Positions 1-6,541 of a stretch of 7,351 nucleotides of DNA are shown here, piece after piece (the stretch's first letter is position 1; the number at the start of each line of letters is the position of its first letter). Source of the DNA: Corallococcus sp. CAG:1435 (GTDB lineage: Bacteria; Bacillota; Clostridia; Christensenellales; CAG-314); assembly GCA_000433775.1 (NCBI GenBank), contig HF998482.1, positions 26,560 through 33,910 on the forward strand, read 5' to 3'. Made by a program: the position numbers and the translations under genes. The notes under the pieces are model-generated. The model was not told where the DNA came from. It did no database searches and saw only the letters and a program-made list of their open reading frames with translations.

Positions 1-361
1 CGTTTTTATCAAATGCGCAACGCACGTCGCCTGCCGTGCGGTTTTTGTTGTCGGTAAGACATTCCACAATAACTGCACTGCCTCCGATACCGTATCCTTC
101 GTAGGTGATTTCGGTGTAGTCCACTGCGGAAAGTTCGCCGCTTGCCTTTTTGATGCTGCGTGTGATGTTGTCGTTGGGCATGTTGTTTGCCTTGGCTTTC
201 TGAACAATATCGTACAACTTGCTGTTGGTGTTGGGGTCTGCCCCGCCTGCCTTTACGGCTACGGCAATTTCACGCCCAATTTTAGTGAATATTTTGGAAC
301 GTGCGGCGTCGCCCTTGGCTTTTTTATTTTTTATGTTGTTCCATTTGCTGTGACCGGACAT
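1..361 (-). CDS. yebC: YebC/PmpR-family regulator, 5' part (C-terminus beyond window)
   Basis: The gene encodes the first 120 residues of a YebC/PmpR (TACO1-like) protein; the family is usually about 240-250 residues, so roughly half is missing past the left edge. The N-terminus [20 protein letters not shown] is the family signature, followed by [13 protein letters not shown], then [19 protein letters not shown] at about residues 55-73 and [19 protein letters not shown] at about 86-104. Family members are cytoplasmic; some are described as transcriptional regulators, and more recent work links others to translation of difficult, proline-rich stretches. The start is ATG at 361, with AGGAGG at 377-372 and a 10-base spacer. 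It lies 20 bases after the stop of the methyltransferase gene, so the two are almost certainly co-transcribed. Identity is very secure; the precise function in this organism is not. Confidence 0.95.
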   Translation of the reverse strand, partial: MSGHSKWNNIKNKKAKGDAARSKIFTKIGREIAVAVKAGGADPNTNSKLYDIVQKAKANNMPNDNITRSIKKASGELSAVDYTEITYEGYGIGGSAVIVECLTDNKNRTAGDVRCAFDKN

Positions 362-381
362 AAATATTTTGCCTCCTGTAA

Positions 382-1125
382 TTACTTTGTTTGAGTTTGG
401 GCGTAGATCTGATACATTATCACGCTTCCTGCAACGGCAACGTTTAACGATTCAAAGTTGTTTTCCATGGGTAACGAAACTGTTTGTTGCACGGCTTTTC
501 TGCTGAATTCCGAAAGTCCGTTGCCTTCGTTTCCCAAAACCAACGCAACCTTACCGTGAAATTTCGACGAAAAAACGTTTGCGCCTTTCATGTCAGCGGC
601 AACAATAGCGCAGTCTTTCAGCAATTGGAAAGTTTCTTGCAAATTTTCCGTTTGCCACAAATTTAAGCAAAAATGTGCCGACATTGCCGAACGCAACACT
701 TTGGGCGAATACAAATCGACGGTGTTTACGGCATAAATATCGGTGAAAGCGCAAGCCGCAGCCGTGCGAATAAGTGTGCCGACGTTGCCCGGGTCCTGCA
801 AACCGTCCAACACAAGACAGTTGCCCTTGGGCGGAACAGGTACGCCTTGGCGTTTTTTTACCACTGCCACGACTCCCTGTGAAGTTACCGTATCGGACAT
901 TTTGGCAAACACCTTGTCGGCAACAAAAATTGCGTTGTCAAAGTGTATTTTTTGCATTGCGCTTTCCTTTACGAAAATTTCCGTGATTTCCGCACCGTGC
1001 ATCAATGCGTCGCTGACAAGTCGTTCTCCCTCGATAAGGTACAAACCGCTTGCTTTGCGATACTTTTTGTCCAGAAGTTTGGCAACTTCCGCCACTTTGG
1101 CATTTTCCGTTGATGTGATGAGCAT
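382..1125 (-). CDS. SpoU/TrmH-family RNA 2'-O-methyltransferase
   Basis: This is a 247-residue SPOUT-class enzyme expected to transfer a methyl group from S-adenosylmethionine to a ribose 2'-OH in rRNA or tRNA. An N-terminal substrate-binding domain (about residues 1-95, with [13 protein letters not shown] at 29-41) precedes the knotted catalytic domain. The three SpoU motifs are clear: motif 1 [19 protein letters not shown] (106-124; N114, R120), motif 2 [13 protein letters not shown] (193-205), and motif 3 [18 protein letters not shown] (216-233; E225, S226, N228). The start is ATG at 1125 because GAGGT lies seven bases upstream. An in-frame TTG at 1143 would add six residues but has no ribosome binding site and abuts the rplT terminator. 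The arrangement rplT - spoU-type methylase is common in Clostridia. It resembles YsgA-like proteins and RlmB/TsnR relatives; the target nucleotide cannot be read from the sequence. Confidence 0.93.
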   Translation of the reverse strand: MLITSTENAKVAEVAKLLDKKYRKASGLYLIEGERLVSDALMHGAEITEIFVKESAMQKIHFDNAIFVADKVFAKMSDTVTSQGVVAVVKKRQGVPVPPKGNCLVLDGLQDPGNVGTLIRTAAACAFTDIYAVNTVDLYSPKVLRSAMSAHFCLNLWQTENLQETFQLLKDCAIVAADMKGANVFSSKFHGKVALVLGNEGNGLSEFSRKAVQQTVSLPMENNFESLNVAVAGSVIMYQIYAQTQTK

Positions 1126-1145
1126 CTTTTCTACCTCAAACAACG

Positions 1146-1171
1146 AAAAGGAGTCTTTAATTCAAGACTCC
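1146..1171 (-). terminator. Weak intrinsic terminator after rplT
   Basis: On the minus strand, six bases after the rplT stop codon, GGAGTCTT (1171-1164) pairs perfectly with AAGACTCC (1157-1150) around the six-base loop GAATTA. Only four T follow (1149-1146) before a CG. The helix is good but the T-tract is short, so partial read-through into the methyltransferase gene is likely. No promoter is visible between this hairpin and that gene's start 21 bases further on. Confidence 0.8.
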
Positions 1172-1177
1172 GTATTG

Positions 1178-1531
1178 TTACTTCAAGTTTGCTTTTGCTG
1201 TTTCGGCAAGTTTTGCAAACGTAGCGGCGTCCGTTACGGCAATTTCCGCCAAGGACTTTCTGTTGAGGTCGATGTTTGCAACTTTCAAACCGTGCATAAG
1301 TTTGCTGTAAGACAAACCGTTGGCACGTGCGCCTGCGTTGATACGTGCAATCCACAAACTGCGCATATCTCTCTTTTTAAGTCTTCTTCCGATGTAAGCA
1401 TAGTTACCGCTCTTCATTACCGCCTGACGTGCAATGCGGTAGTTGGTGGATTTAAGACCGAAATAGCCTTTTGCGGCTCTCAAAATTTTTCTGCGTTTTT
1501 TAACGGCAGTTACGCCTCTTTTAATTCTCAT
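1178..1531 (-). CDS. rplT: 50S ribosomal protein L20
   Basis: This 117-residue protein has the normal length and sequence of bacterial L20 (bL20). It binds 23S rRNA early in assembly of the large subunit. Diagnostic stretches are [20 protein letters not shown] near the N-terminus, [20 protein letters not shown] at about residues 44-63, [19 protein letters not shown] at about 64-82, and [16 protein letters not shown] towards the end. The basic N-terminal arm and globular C-terminal domain are both present. The start is ATG at 1531 with AGGAGG at 1545-1540 and an eight-base spacer. It is the last gene of infC-rpmI-rplT, 15 bases after rpmI. In Bacillota L20 represses its own operon through the infC leader, and the leader here (2283-2421) has the layout needed for this. 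Confidence 0.98.
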   Translation of the reverse strand: MRIKRGVTAVKKRRKILRAAKGYFGLKSTNYRIARQAVMKSGNYAYIGRRLKKRDMRSLWIARINAGARANGLSYSKLMHGLKVANIDLNRKSLAEIAVTDAATFAKLAETAKANLK

Positions 1532-1546
1532 TCTTCTTTCCTCCTA

Positions 1547-1741
1547 TCAGTACGGCAACATACTCTTAACAGTGTTGGCTCTTGTCTTATCGACATAAGC
1601 AGTGCTGCGAAGGTTGCGTGTTCTCTTTGTTGTTTTCTTACCCAACTTGTGGTTTTTGTTGCATTGGGCTCTTTTAATTTTGCCGCTCTTCAACACAACA
1701 AATCTTTTTTTGGATGCGCTATGCGTTTTTTGTTTAGGCAT
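1547..1741 (-). CDS. rpmI: 50S ribosomal protein L35
   Basis: This 64-residue, highly basic protein matches bacterial L35 (bL35) in length and pattern: MPKQKTHSASKKRF at the start, SGKIKRAQCNKNHKLGKKTT in the middle, KRTRNLRSTAYV and a KSMLPY C-terminus. It is a structural component of the 50S subunit. The start is ATG at 1741 with GGAGG at 1754-1750. It lies 26 bases after the infC stop and 15 bases before rplT, the universal infC-rpmI-rplT order. Nothing in it is unusual. Confidence 0.97.
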   Translation of the reverse strand: MPKQKTHSASKKRFVVLKSGKIKRAQCNKNHKLGKKTTKRTRNLRSTAYVDKTRANTVKSMLPY

Positions 1742-1767
1742 TTATTTGTCCTCCGATGAAAAATTTA

Positions 1768-2274
1768 CTAGTTTAACGGTGCAAGAAACATGGAAATGTT
1801 TCTGCCTTCCGTAACGGGTTGTTTGTCGATTTTGGAAACGTCGGAAAGAATTTCCGCAAATTTCCTCATCACTTCCACACCTTGGTTTGCGTATGCCTGC
1901 TGCCTGCCACGCATACGGATAGTAGCCTTTACTTTGTTGCCGTCTTTGAGGAACTTGCGTGCAATGTTGGCTTTTGTTACCAAATCGCCCGTGTCTATTG
2001 TCATCGACAGCCAAACTTCCTTAATCTCAATGATTTTTTGATTTTTCCTCATTTCCTTTTCTTTCTTGTTTTGCTCGTACTTGTACTTGATGTAATCCAT
2101 AATACGGCAAACGGGCGGAACGGAATTGGGAGAAATCTTCACAAGGTCCAAACCTTCGTCGTCGGCAATGCGTTGTCCTTCATAAGCGGACATGATTCCC
2201 AACTGCTGTCCATCGCTTCCGATTAGACGAATTTCTCTGTCCCTCACTTGGGAGTTTACTTGAAGTTCTTTAAT
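1768..2274 (-). CDS. infC: Translation initiation factor IF-3 (ATT start codon)
   Basis: IF-3 binds the 30S subunit, prevents premature 50S joining and checks initiator tRNA and start codon. The 168-residue product shows the N-terminal domain (VNSQVRDREIRLIGSDGQQL, then GLDLVKISPNSVPPVCRIMD at about 41-60 and YIKYKYEQNKKEKEMRKNQK), a lysine-rich linker, and the C-terminal domain (IIEIKEVWLSMTIDTGDL, then KVKATIRMRGRQQAYANQG). The best start is ATT at 2274: AGGAGG (2288-2283) lies eight bases upstream and the next residues, KELQVNSQVRDREIRLI, align with normal IF-3 N-termini. The frame stays open to a GTG at 2322, but that segment overlaps the leader terminator and the ribosome binding site, so it is not coding. 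A rare AUU start on infC is known in E. coli and other bacteria and lets IF-3 limit its own translation. Confidence 0.95.
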   Translation of the reverse strand: MKELQVNSQVRDREIRLIGSDGQQLGIMSAYEGQRIADDEGLDLVKISPNSVPPVCRIMDYIKYKYEQNKKEKEMRKNQKIIEIKEVWLSMTIDTGDLVTKANIARKFLKDGNKVKATIRMRGRQQAYANQGVEVMRKFAEILSDVSKIDKQPVTEGRNISMFLAPLN

Positions 2275-2282
2275 AGTTGTGT

Positions 2283-2421
2283 CCTCCTGCAACAAAAAAA
2301 GTGTGGCAAACAGATTTACCACACCAACAAAGAATGCGCCTTTTCAGGCGAAAGTTCAATATCGGATGACCGACGCACTTTTGTCCGTACGGTGAGAAAC
2401 GGTAATTTCTGCTTTACTACG
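2283..2421 (-). promoter_or_regulatory. Putative L20-type leader (transcription attenuator) of infC operon
   Basis: The untranslated leader of about 140 bases between the infC promoter and ribosome binding site holds a terminator (2324-2294) and an alternative long-range pairing that would prevent it. On the RNA, AGA (2410-2408), TTACC (2405-2401) and CACC (2394-2391) can pair in order with TCT (2314-2312), GGTAA (2320-2316) and GGTG (2325-2322), forming about 12 pairs broken by internal loops. This uses most of the terminator's 5' arm. Between the arms are small hairpins such as TCGG-TCAT-CCGA (2373-2362) and CGCC-TGAAAA-GGCG (2350-2337). In Bacillus subtilis, L20 is known to control the infC operon by transcription attenuation in this leader. 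The position and layout fit; the exact L20-binding fold is inferred. Confidence 0.75.
2294..2324 (-). terminator. Leader terminator of the infC operon
   Basis: GTGTGGTAAA (2324-2315) pairs with TTTGCCACAC (2310-2301): ten pairs including one U-G wobble, around the loop TCTG, followed directly by seven T (2300-2294). It lies between the promoter and the infC ribosome binding site, so it can only act as an attenuator. Confidence 0.9.
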
Positions 2422-2427
2422 TGAGTT

Positions 2428-2456
2428 ATTGTACCAAATTTACCTTTTTGTGTCAA
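2428..2456 (-). promoter_or_regulatory. Sigma-A promoter of infC-rpmI-rplT
   Basis: There is a perfect -35 TTGACA (2456-2451), a 17-base spacer, and a -10 TACAAT (2433-2428) with one mismatch to consensus. Transcription should begin near 2420-2422, giving a leader of roughly 145 bases before the infC ATT codon. Such a strong promoter suits a ribosomal protein operon throttled by attenuation. Confidence 0.92.
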
Positions 2457-2748
2457 CTGATTTTACTGTATTTTTTGCCGTTTCTGCAATGTTTTTGAAA
2501 AAAGTCCGAAACAAAACCTTCCCCAAAAAAAATATATGTGCAAATTGCCTTTTCGCCTGTTGGCAAGACAGTTTAGTGCAGACTTACTACGAAAGTATTT
2601 GCAAATTTTGTTTAATGCGTCAGAAATTTTCTAAAAAAGCAAAATCCGACAACACATAAAACTTCACACAAGCAACATTGACTTTCGGCAGTGTTTACGT
2701 TGCACATTTTGATGCAGCAAAGCCCTTTGTACAACACAAGCAAAACAC
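2457..2748. other. Spacer between thrS terminator and infC promoter, no gene seen
   Basis: About 290 AT-rich bases. Open frames on either strand are short and have no recognisable protein pattern or convincing ribosome binding site. Apart from the flanking thrS terminator and infC promoter I see no structured element. B. subtilis has a small gene (ytxB) between thrS and infC, but I see no counterpart here. Confidence 0.6.
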
Positions 2749-2774
2749 AAGCCGACTGAAAATTCAGTCGGCTT
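2749..2774 (-). terminator. thrS terminator hairpin
   Basis: Immediately after the thrS stop codon, AAGCCGACTGA pairs perfectly with TCAGTCGGCTT around a four-base ATTT loop; a tighter 12-pair version is also possible. The downstream tract is only moderately T-rich (GTGTTTTGC), but the helix is very stable and its position, five bases after the stop codon, supports a terminator. Confidence 0.85.
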
Positions 2775-2779
2775 GACTG

Positions 2780-4693
2780 TTACATATCGGAAGATTTTTC
2801 GGCAATTTCTTTCAGCAATTTGTTTGCCAAATCGTCGAAACTCATCACGCCCAAATCGCCCTTCTTTCTGTTGCGTACTGCAACGGTGCCACATTGTTTT
2901 TCCTTTTCGCCCAAAACAAGCATGTAAGGGATTTTTTGCAGTTGCGCTTCACGTATGCGATAGCCCATTTTTTCGTTGCGGTCGTCAACCTCCGCACGAA
3001 TTCCCATGTTGACAAGTTTTTCGCACACTTGGTGAGCGTAATCCGCCTGCACTTCGGAAATGGGAACGATTTTCACCTGAACGGGAGCAAGCCACAAGGG
3101 GAATGCGCCTGCGTAATGTTCAGTGAGAATTGCAATGAATCTCTCAATGCTGCCAAACACAACACGGTGAATCATGACAGGTCTGTGCTTTTCGCCGTCC
3201 TGTCCCACGTACGTCAGGTCGAAACGTTCCGGCATCTGGAAATCCAACTGAATGGTTCCGCACTGCCATGTTCTTCCAATGCTGTCTTCCAGGTGGAAGT
3301 CAATTTTCGGTCCGTAAAATGCGCCGTCGCCTTCGTTGATTTCGTAGTCCTTGCCCAAAACATTCAATGCACGTTTCAATGCGTTGGTTGCCGTCTCCCA
3401 CTGCTCGTCGGTACCCATGCTGTTTTCCGGACGTGTGGAAAGTTCCAACTTGTACTTGAATCCGAACACCTTGTAGAATTTGTCTATCAGACGTACAACG
3501 CCTTCGATTTCTTCCTCTATCTGGTCCGGAGTCATGAAGATGTGAGCATCGTCCTGAGTAAAGCAACGAACACGCATAAGTCCGTGCAACGCACCGGAAA
3601 GTTCGTGACGGTGAACAAGTCCAAGTTCCGCCATACGCTCGGGCAAATCACGGTAACTGTGCGGTTTGCGCTTGTACACCAACATTCCGCCGGGGCAGTT
3701 CATGGGTTTGATTGCGTAGTCTTCGTTGTCAATCTTAACCACGTACATATTGTCTTTGTAGTGATCCCAGTGTCCGCTGCGATGCCAAAGTTCCTGATTG
3801 AGAATCATTGGCGTTTTGACTTCTTCATAACCTGCCAATGTGTGTTCCTTGCGCCAGAAATCTTCCAAAGTGTTTCTCAGCACCATTCCTTTGGGGAAGA
3901 AAAACGGGAAACCGGGACCTTCGTCGAAAATGTCGAAAAGGTCCAGTTCCTTGCCCAACTTGCGGTGGTCACGGCGTTTGGCTTCTTCCATGCGTACGAT
4001 GTATTCGTCCAATTCCGACTTCTTTTCAAAAGCCGTACCGTAGATACGTGTCAGCATTTTGTTTTTTGTGTCCCCACGCCAATAGGCACCGGCAATGCTT
4101 GTAAGTTTGAAAACTTTCAGCCTGCCTGTTGAAGGCATGTGCGGACCTCTGCACAAATCGACGTAGTCGCCCTGACGGTACAGGGAAACGACGGGACTGT
4201 CCAACTCCGAAAGGATTTCCACTTTGTAGGTGTCGCTGTGCTTGCGGAAAAACTCTATTGCTTCTTCTCGGGACATTTCCTCACGGACAATGGGCAAATC
4301 TTCTTTGACGATTTTTGTCATTTCCGCTTCGATTTTTTCCAAATCTTCCGGCGCAATTACGGTGCCTTCAAAATCGATGTCGTAATAAAATCCGTTTTTG
4401 ATGGAAGGACCTATGGCAAATTTTGCATTTTTCCACAGATGTGAAATTGCCTGCGCCATAAGGTGCGCCGTGGAATGACGCAACACAGCCAAGCCTTCTT
4501 CATCTTTCAGTGTGTGTACCTTGTACTCGGCGTCTGCATCCACAATGTGTGAAAGGTCGCACAAAACACCGTTTACCTCGGCACACACGGCATTGCGTGC
4601 CAAACCTGCCGAAATGCTCTCGGCAATGGCAAGACAACTTACCGGTTGTTCGAACTGTTTTACACTGCCGTTAGGCAATTTAATGTTTATCAT
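2780..4693 (-). CDS. thrS: Threonyl-tRNA synthetase
   Basis: This full-length 637-residue class II synthetase attaches threonine to tRNA-Thr using ATP. The domains are an N-terminal TGS domain (about 1-62), an editing domain that removes mischarged serine (HSTAH, with H73 and H77; C181 and H185 in CRGPH), a catalytic core (about 245-535), and a C-terminal anticodon-binding domain (about 540-637, LAPVQVKIVPISEV onwards). The catalytic zinc ligands are present as C333 (MNCPGG), H384 (DDAHIF) and H509 (MIHR), within one or two positions of the E. coli numbering. Motif 2 (LVHRHELSGALHGLMRVRCF, 359-378) and motif 3 (GSIERFIAIL, 514-523) are intact. The start is ATG at 4693 with GGAGG at 4703-4699. 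It is transcribed alone, from its own promoter through a T-box leader to a strong hairpin just after the stop. Confidence 0.98.
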   Translation of the reverse strand: MINIKLPNGSVKQFEQPVSCLAIAESISAGLARNAVCAEVNGVLCDLSHIVDADAEYKVHTLKDEEGLAVLRHSTAHLMAQAISHLWKNAKFAIGPSIKNGFYYDIDFEGTVIAPEDLEKIEAEMTKIVKEDLPIVREEMSREEAIEFFRKHSDTYKVEILSELDSPVVSLYRQGDYVDLCRGPHMPSTGRLKVFKLTSIAGAYWRGDTKNKMLTRIYGTAFEKKSELDEYIVRMEEAKRRDHRKLGKELDLFDIFDEGPGFPFFFPKGMVLRNTLEDFWRKEHTLAGYEEVKTPMILNQELWHRSGHWDHYKDNMYVVKIDNEDYAIKPMNCPGGMLVYKRKPHSYRDLPERMAELGLVHRHELSGALHGLMRVRCFTQDDAHIFMTPDQIEEEIEGVVRLIDKFYKVFGFKYKLELSTRPENSMGTDEQWETATNALKRALNVLGKDYEINEGDGAFYGPKIDFHLEDSIGRTWQCGTIQLDFQMPERFDLTYVGQDGEKHRPVMIHRVVFGSIERFIAILTEHYAGAFPLWLAPVQVKIVPISEVQADYAHQVCEKLVNMGIRAEVDDRNEKMGYRIREAQLQKIPYMLVLGEKEKQCGTVAVRNRKKGDLGVMSFDDLANKLLKEIAEKSSDM

Positions 4694-4728
4694 ATTTTCC
4701 TCCGTAAAGTTACTGTGAGTAGGTCAAA

Positions 4729-4946
4729 TAAAAAACGCCCTTATGAAAATCATAAGGACGAAAAAATTTCCGTGGTTCCACCTTAATTGACGGCTATGCC
4801 GCCCGCTCGTTTTTCCAATGCGCATGGAATGCGTGTCAGGCACAGTGGTATTTTTACGTTTCGTTTGCAACAATCGCACCGTCTGTTACTCTCTGGGAAA
4901 CTACCTCGCAAAACGTTGTCTATGCCCGTATGACCTATTCTTTTGT
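4729..4946 (-). ncRNA. T-box riboswitch, threonine-specific, upstream of thrS
   Basis: The leader carries the T-box sequence AAGGTGGAACCACGG (4784-4770). Stem I can be folded: GTCA (4934-4931) with TGAC (4838-4835), GGCATAG (4926-4920) with CTGTGCC (4845-4839), then TTTTGCG (4913-4907) with CGTAAAA (4858-4852). This leaves an internal loop whose 3' side is ATACCA, placing the Thr codon ACC (4849-4847) as specifier, followed by A as is usual. The conserved AGAGAG (4894-4889) and GGTGCGA (4880-4874) of the distal stem are present. In the antiterminator, AAGG (4784-4781) pairs with CCTT (4757-4754) and ACG (4773-4771) with CGT (4760-4758), leaving the standard seven-base bulge TGGAACC. By family knowledge, uncharged tRNA-Thr stabilises the antiterminator and switches thrS on. 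Confidence 0.96.
4730..4760 (-). terminator. T-box terminator of the thrS leader
   Basis: CGTCCTTATGA (4760-4750) pairs with TCATAAGGGCG (4746-4736): 11 pairs with one U-G wobble and a TTT loop, followed by six T (4735-4730). Its 5' arm contains the CGT and CCTT segments needed by the antiterminator, so the two folds exclude each other. Confidence 0.95.
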
Positions 4947-4952
4947 GTCTTC

Positions 4953-4981
4953 ATTGTAGTACCTGTCAAAAAATAAGTCAA
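4953..4981 (-). promoter_or_regulatory. Sigma-A promoter of thrS
   Basis: The -35 is TTGACT (4981-4976) and the -10 is TACAAT (4958-4953), with a 17-base spacer. The predicted transcription start is near 4946, just before stem I of the T-box. A second TTGACA lies inside the spacer, only five bases from the -10, and cannot serve this -10. Confidence 0.88.
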
Positions 4982-5082
4982 CTGTTTTTGACAAACTTTG
5001 CAAAAGTAAAACAACGAAATTGTTTGAAATACTGCTGTTTTTTACGCCGCACACATGTTAAGCCTCTGCCCTTTCCAAAGTG

Positions 5083-5832
5083 TTACTGCGTTTGCACAAA
5101 ACGGCATCGAAACATTTGCATTACCGTGCAGAAATCTTCCGACGGTTGCTTGTCAAAGTACACGTTTAACTTTGCAGGCTTCAACAAAAGGACGTTTATT
5201 GCCGCCTCCTCTTCCACCGTGGGATTTTGCGCAAGAGTACTGCACGACGTCAAAACTTTTCCCTGTCCGTCATACAACATAAATGTGTCTTTGTCCAAAG
5301 TAACCGTCAGTTGCTCCGCACGGCTGTACACCGATTCCAAAAGATATTGCAAAAATTCCAATATCAGTTGTTTGTCCTGCAAAATGTAGTTGTTTTCCGC
5401 AACAAGGTTGGCAATTTCTTTCCACTTTTTTTTGAGAGGTTGCAAACGGAAATTGCAGTAACCGTCAATAAAGACGGGTTTGTCTACATCGATAATTTTG
5501 GAAACGATTTGCTGGTCGTACGTTTTGTCAAACACGCACATGGTGTTTATCAGCACATTTTGCAAAAAATTGCCCTTGTTTACGTGCAGGCAATTGCGTA
5601 CAAAAATATTTTTGTACCCCAATGCAATGGTTTCGGCAATGCTTCCCGACAAAAGCCGACGCAACTGAAAACGATAGGTGTCGGAGCAGGCGGCGGAAAA
5701 ATAACTTCTGCTTTCGTCCGACATTTCTGTGAATATTCCGTCCATTTCCGCTATTGCAGGAACCGCCTCTCTCTTGATGTGTTCCAAAAGGTGTTGCTCT
5801 TTTCGCAAAGCGCTTACTGTTACTTCGTACAT
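5083..5832 (-). CDS. ytxC: YtxC-like protein (putative sporulation-associated family)
   Basis: This 249-residue protein has no obvious membrane segment or signal peptide. I assign it to the YtxC-like family from the central stretch DKPVFIDGYCNFRLQPL (117-133), which matches the family's 'hydrophobic-GF-NFRL' segment, followed by a helical region (KKKWKEIANLVAENNYILQD) and a C-terminal KLNVYFDK...FCTVMQMFRCRF segment. The position directly before thrS is also that of ytxC in Bacillus subtilis. The family is linked to sporulation by naming only; its biochemical role is unknown to me. The start is ATG at 5832 although only a weak AGAAG precedes it. An in-frame TTG at 5907 would add 25 residues unlike the rest and has no ribosome binding site. 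It seems slightly short for the family (about 280). The sequence is divergent, so homology is likely but not certain. Confidence 0.75.
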   Translation of the reverse strand: MYEVTVSALRKEQHLLEHIKREAVPAIAEMDGIFTEMSDESRSYFSAACSDTYRFQLRRLLSGSIAETIALGYKNIFVRNCLHVNKGNFLQNVLINTMCVFDKTYDQQIVSKIIDVDKPVFIDGYCNFRLQPLKKKWKEIANLVAENNYILQDKQLILEFLQYLLESVYSRAEQLTVTLDKDTFMLYDGQGKVLTSCSTLAQNPTVEEEAAINVLLLKPAKLNVYFDKQPSEDFCTVMQMFRCRFVQTQ

Positions 5833-6035
5833 ACTTCTATTGTATTCAATTTTCAATATCTTTATTTTGCGGCGACAACAATCGACAGGAAAAAATTTGT
5901 AATGCAATATTTTACATCAGACGTTAAACGCAAGAAACGCTCGCAAAATGTTTCCCGACAGACAAATCAGACTGACAAAAATTTTCACCAAACAGATAAT
6001 ACAATACAAAACTTATTGCCTTGTTGCAAAAAAAT

Positions 6036-6172
6036 TTTTGTTTAAAGATATAAGTTAAAACCACGACAGCCGCAAAAGAAATTAAAACGTGTTGTGCAAA
6101 AATTTTGTGTGATTAAACAGTATTACTGCAGAAAAACCGCTACAAAACCTTGAAGTAAAGTAACGCACTATA
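6036..6172. repeat. Decayed copy of the 185-bp tandem repeat
   Basis: This stretch aligns with the two better copies to its right. ACGACAGCCG (6063-6072) and ATTAAAACGTGT (6081-6092) match ACAACAGCCG and ATTAAAACGTGT of copy 2. GATTAAACAGTATTA (6111-6125) parallels GAATAAACAGTGTATTA. It then shortens: the ATTTATCAGATAAAT palindrome segment is missing, and the alignment resumes near the copy 1 junction. Similarity is clear but moderate, suggesting an older duplicate. Confidence 0.6.
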
Positions 6173-6356
6173 CATCGCCGAAAGATGAAATACCTTGATT
6201 TTGTTTGTAAATGCAAGTTGAATAAAACGACAGTTGTCAAAACAGATTAAACGTGTGCGTATAATGCGTTTTTGAATAAACAGTGTATTATAATGCGTAA
6301 TTAAACAACATTTATCAGATAAATTACTAAAAAAAACGCTGTGCAACAAAATACTG
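6173..6356. repeat. 185-bp tandem repeat, copy 1
   Basis: The unit starts at CATCGCCGAAAG and is 184 bases long. Its right half (6261-6355) is identical over 95 bases to 6446-6540 in copy 2, while its left half (6173-6260) is only about 85% identical to the matching part of copy 2. Each unit contains two TATAATGCGT motifs and the palindrome ATTTATCAGATAAAT (6310-6324 here). Confidence 0.92.
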
Positions 6357-6541
6357 CACCGCCGAAGTTGAAATACCTTGATTTTATTTGTCAATACAAG
6401 TTGAATCAAACAACAGCCGTCAAAAACAGATTAAAACGTGTGTGTATAATGCGTTTTTGAATAAACAGTGTATTATAATGCGTAATTAAACAACATTTAT
6501 CAGATAAATTACTAAAAAAAACGCTGTGCAACAAAATACTT
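6357..6541. repeat. 185-bp tandem repeat, copy 2
   Basis: The unit starts at CACCGCCGAAG, directly adjoining copy 1, with a 185-base offset in the identical core. The palindrome ATTTATCAGATAAAT recurs at 6495-6509. At its start on the minus strand, GTGCA and TGCAC can form a hairpin a few bases before eight T, but the equivalent site at the end of copy 2 has lost this pairing. Confidence 0.92.

Noticed and set aside
1126..1143. TTG start at 1143 for the methyltransferase
   Set aside because: It has no Shine-Dalgarno sequence and abuts the rplT terminator, whereas ATG at 1125 has GAGGT seven bases upstream.
743..1759. 338-codon open frame on the plus strand opposite the methylase, rplT and rpmI
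   Set aside because: It runs antisense through three secure genes and their intergenic sites, and its product is low in recognisable pattern. It is a codon-bias artefact.
2429..2659. 76-codon plus-strand frame in the thrS-infC spacer
   Set aside because: It overlaps the infC promoter on the opposite strand, lacks a ribosome binding site and has no recognisable protein features.
2894..4132. 412-codon open frame on the plus strand opposite thrS
   Set aside because: It is an antisense shadow of thrS, whose protein is full length with all catalytic residues. The shadow has no recognisable domain and no ribosome binding site.
4953..4969. TTGACA (4969-4964) as the thrS -35
   Set aside because: It lies only five bases from TACAAT and there is no other good -10 at 17 bases downstream. 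TTGACT at 4981-4976 has exactly 17-base spacing.
5833..5907. TTG start at 5907 for the ytxC-like gene
   Set aside because: The added 25 residues are rich in Lys, Arg and Cys with no family similarity, and no ribosome binding site precedes the TTG.
6140..6409. 89-codon minus-strand frame across the repeats with a twice-repeated 'TNKIKVF' segment
   Set aside because: The internal protein repeat simply reflects the DNA repeat with an offset of 183 bases (a multiple of three). It starts at TTG without a ribosome binding site, and the frame does not continue through the other copies.
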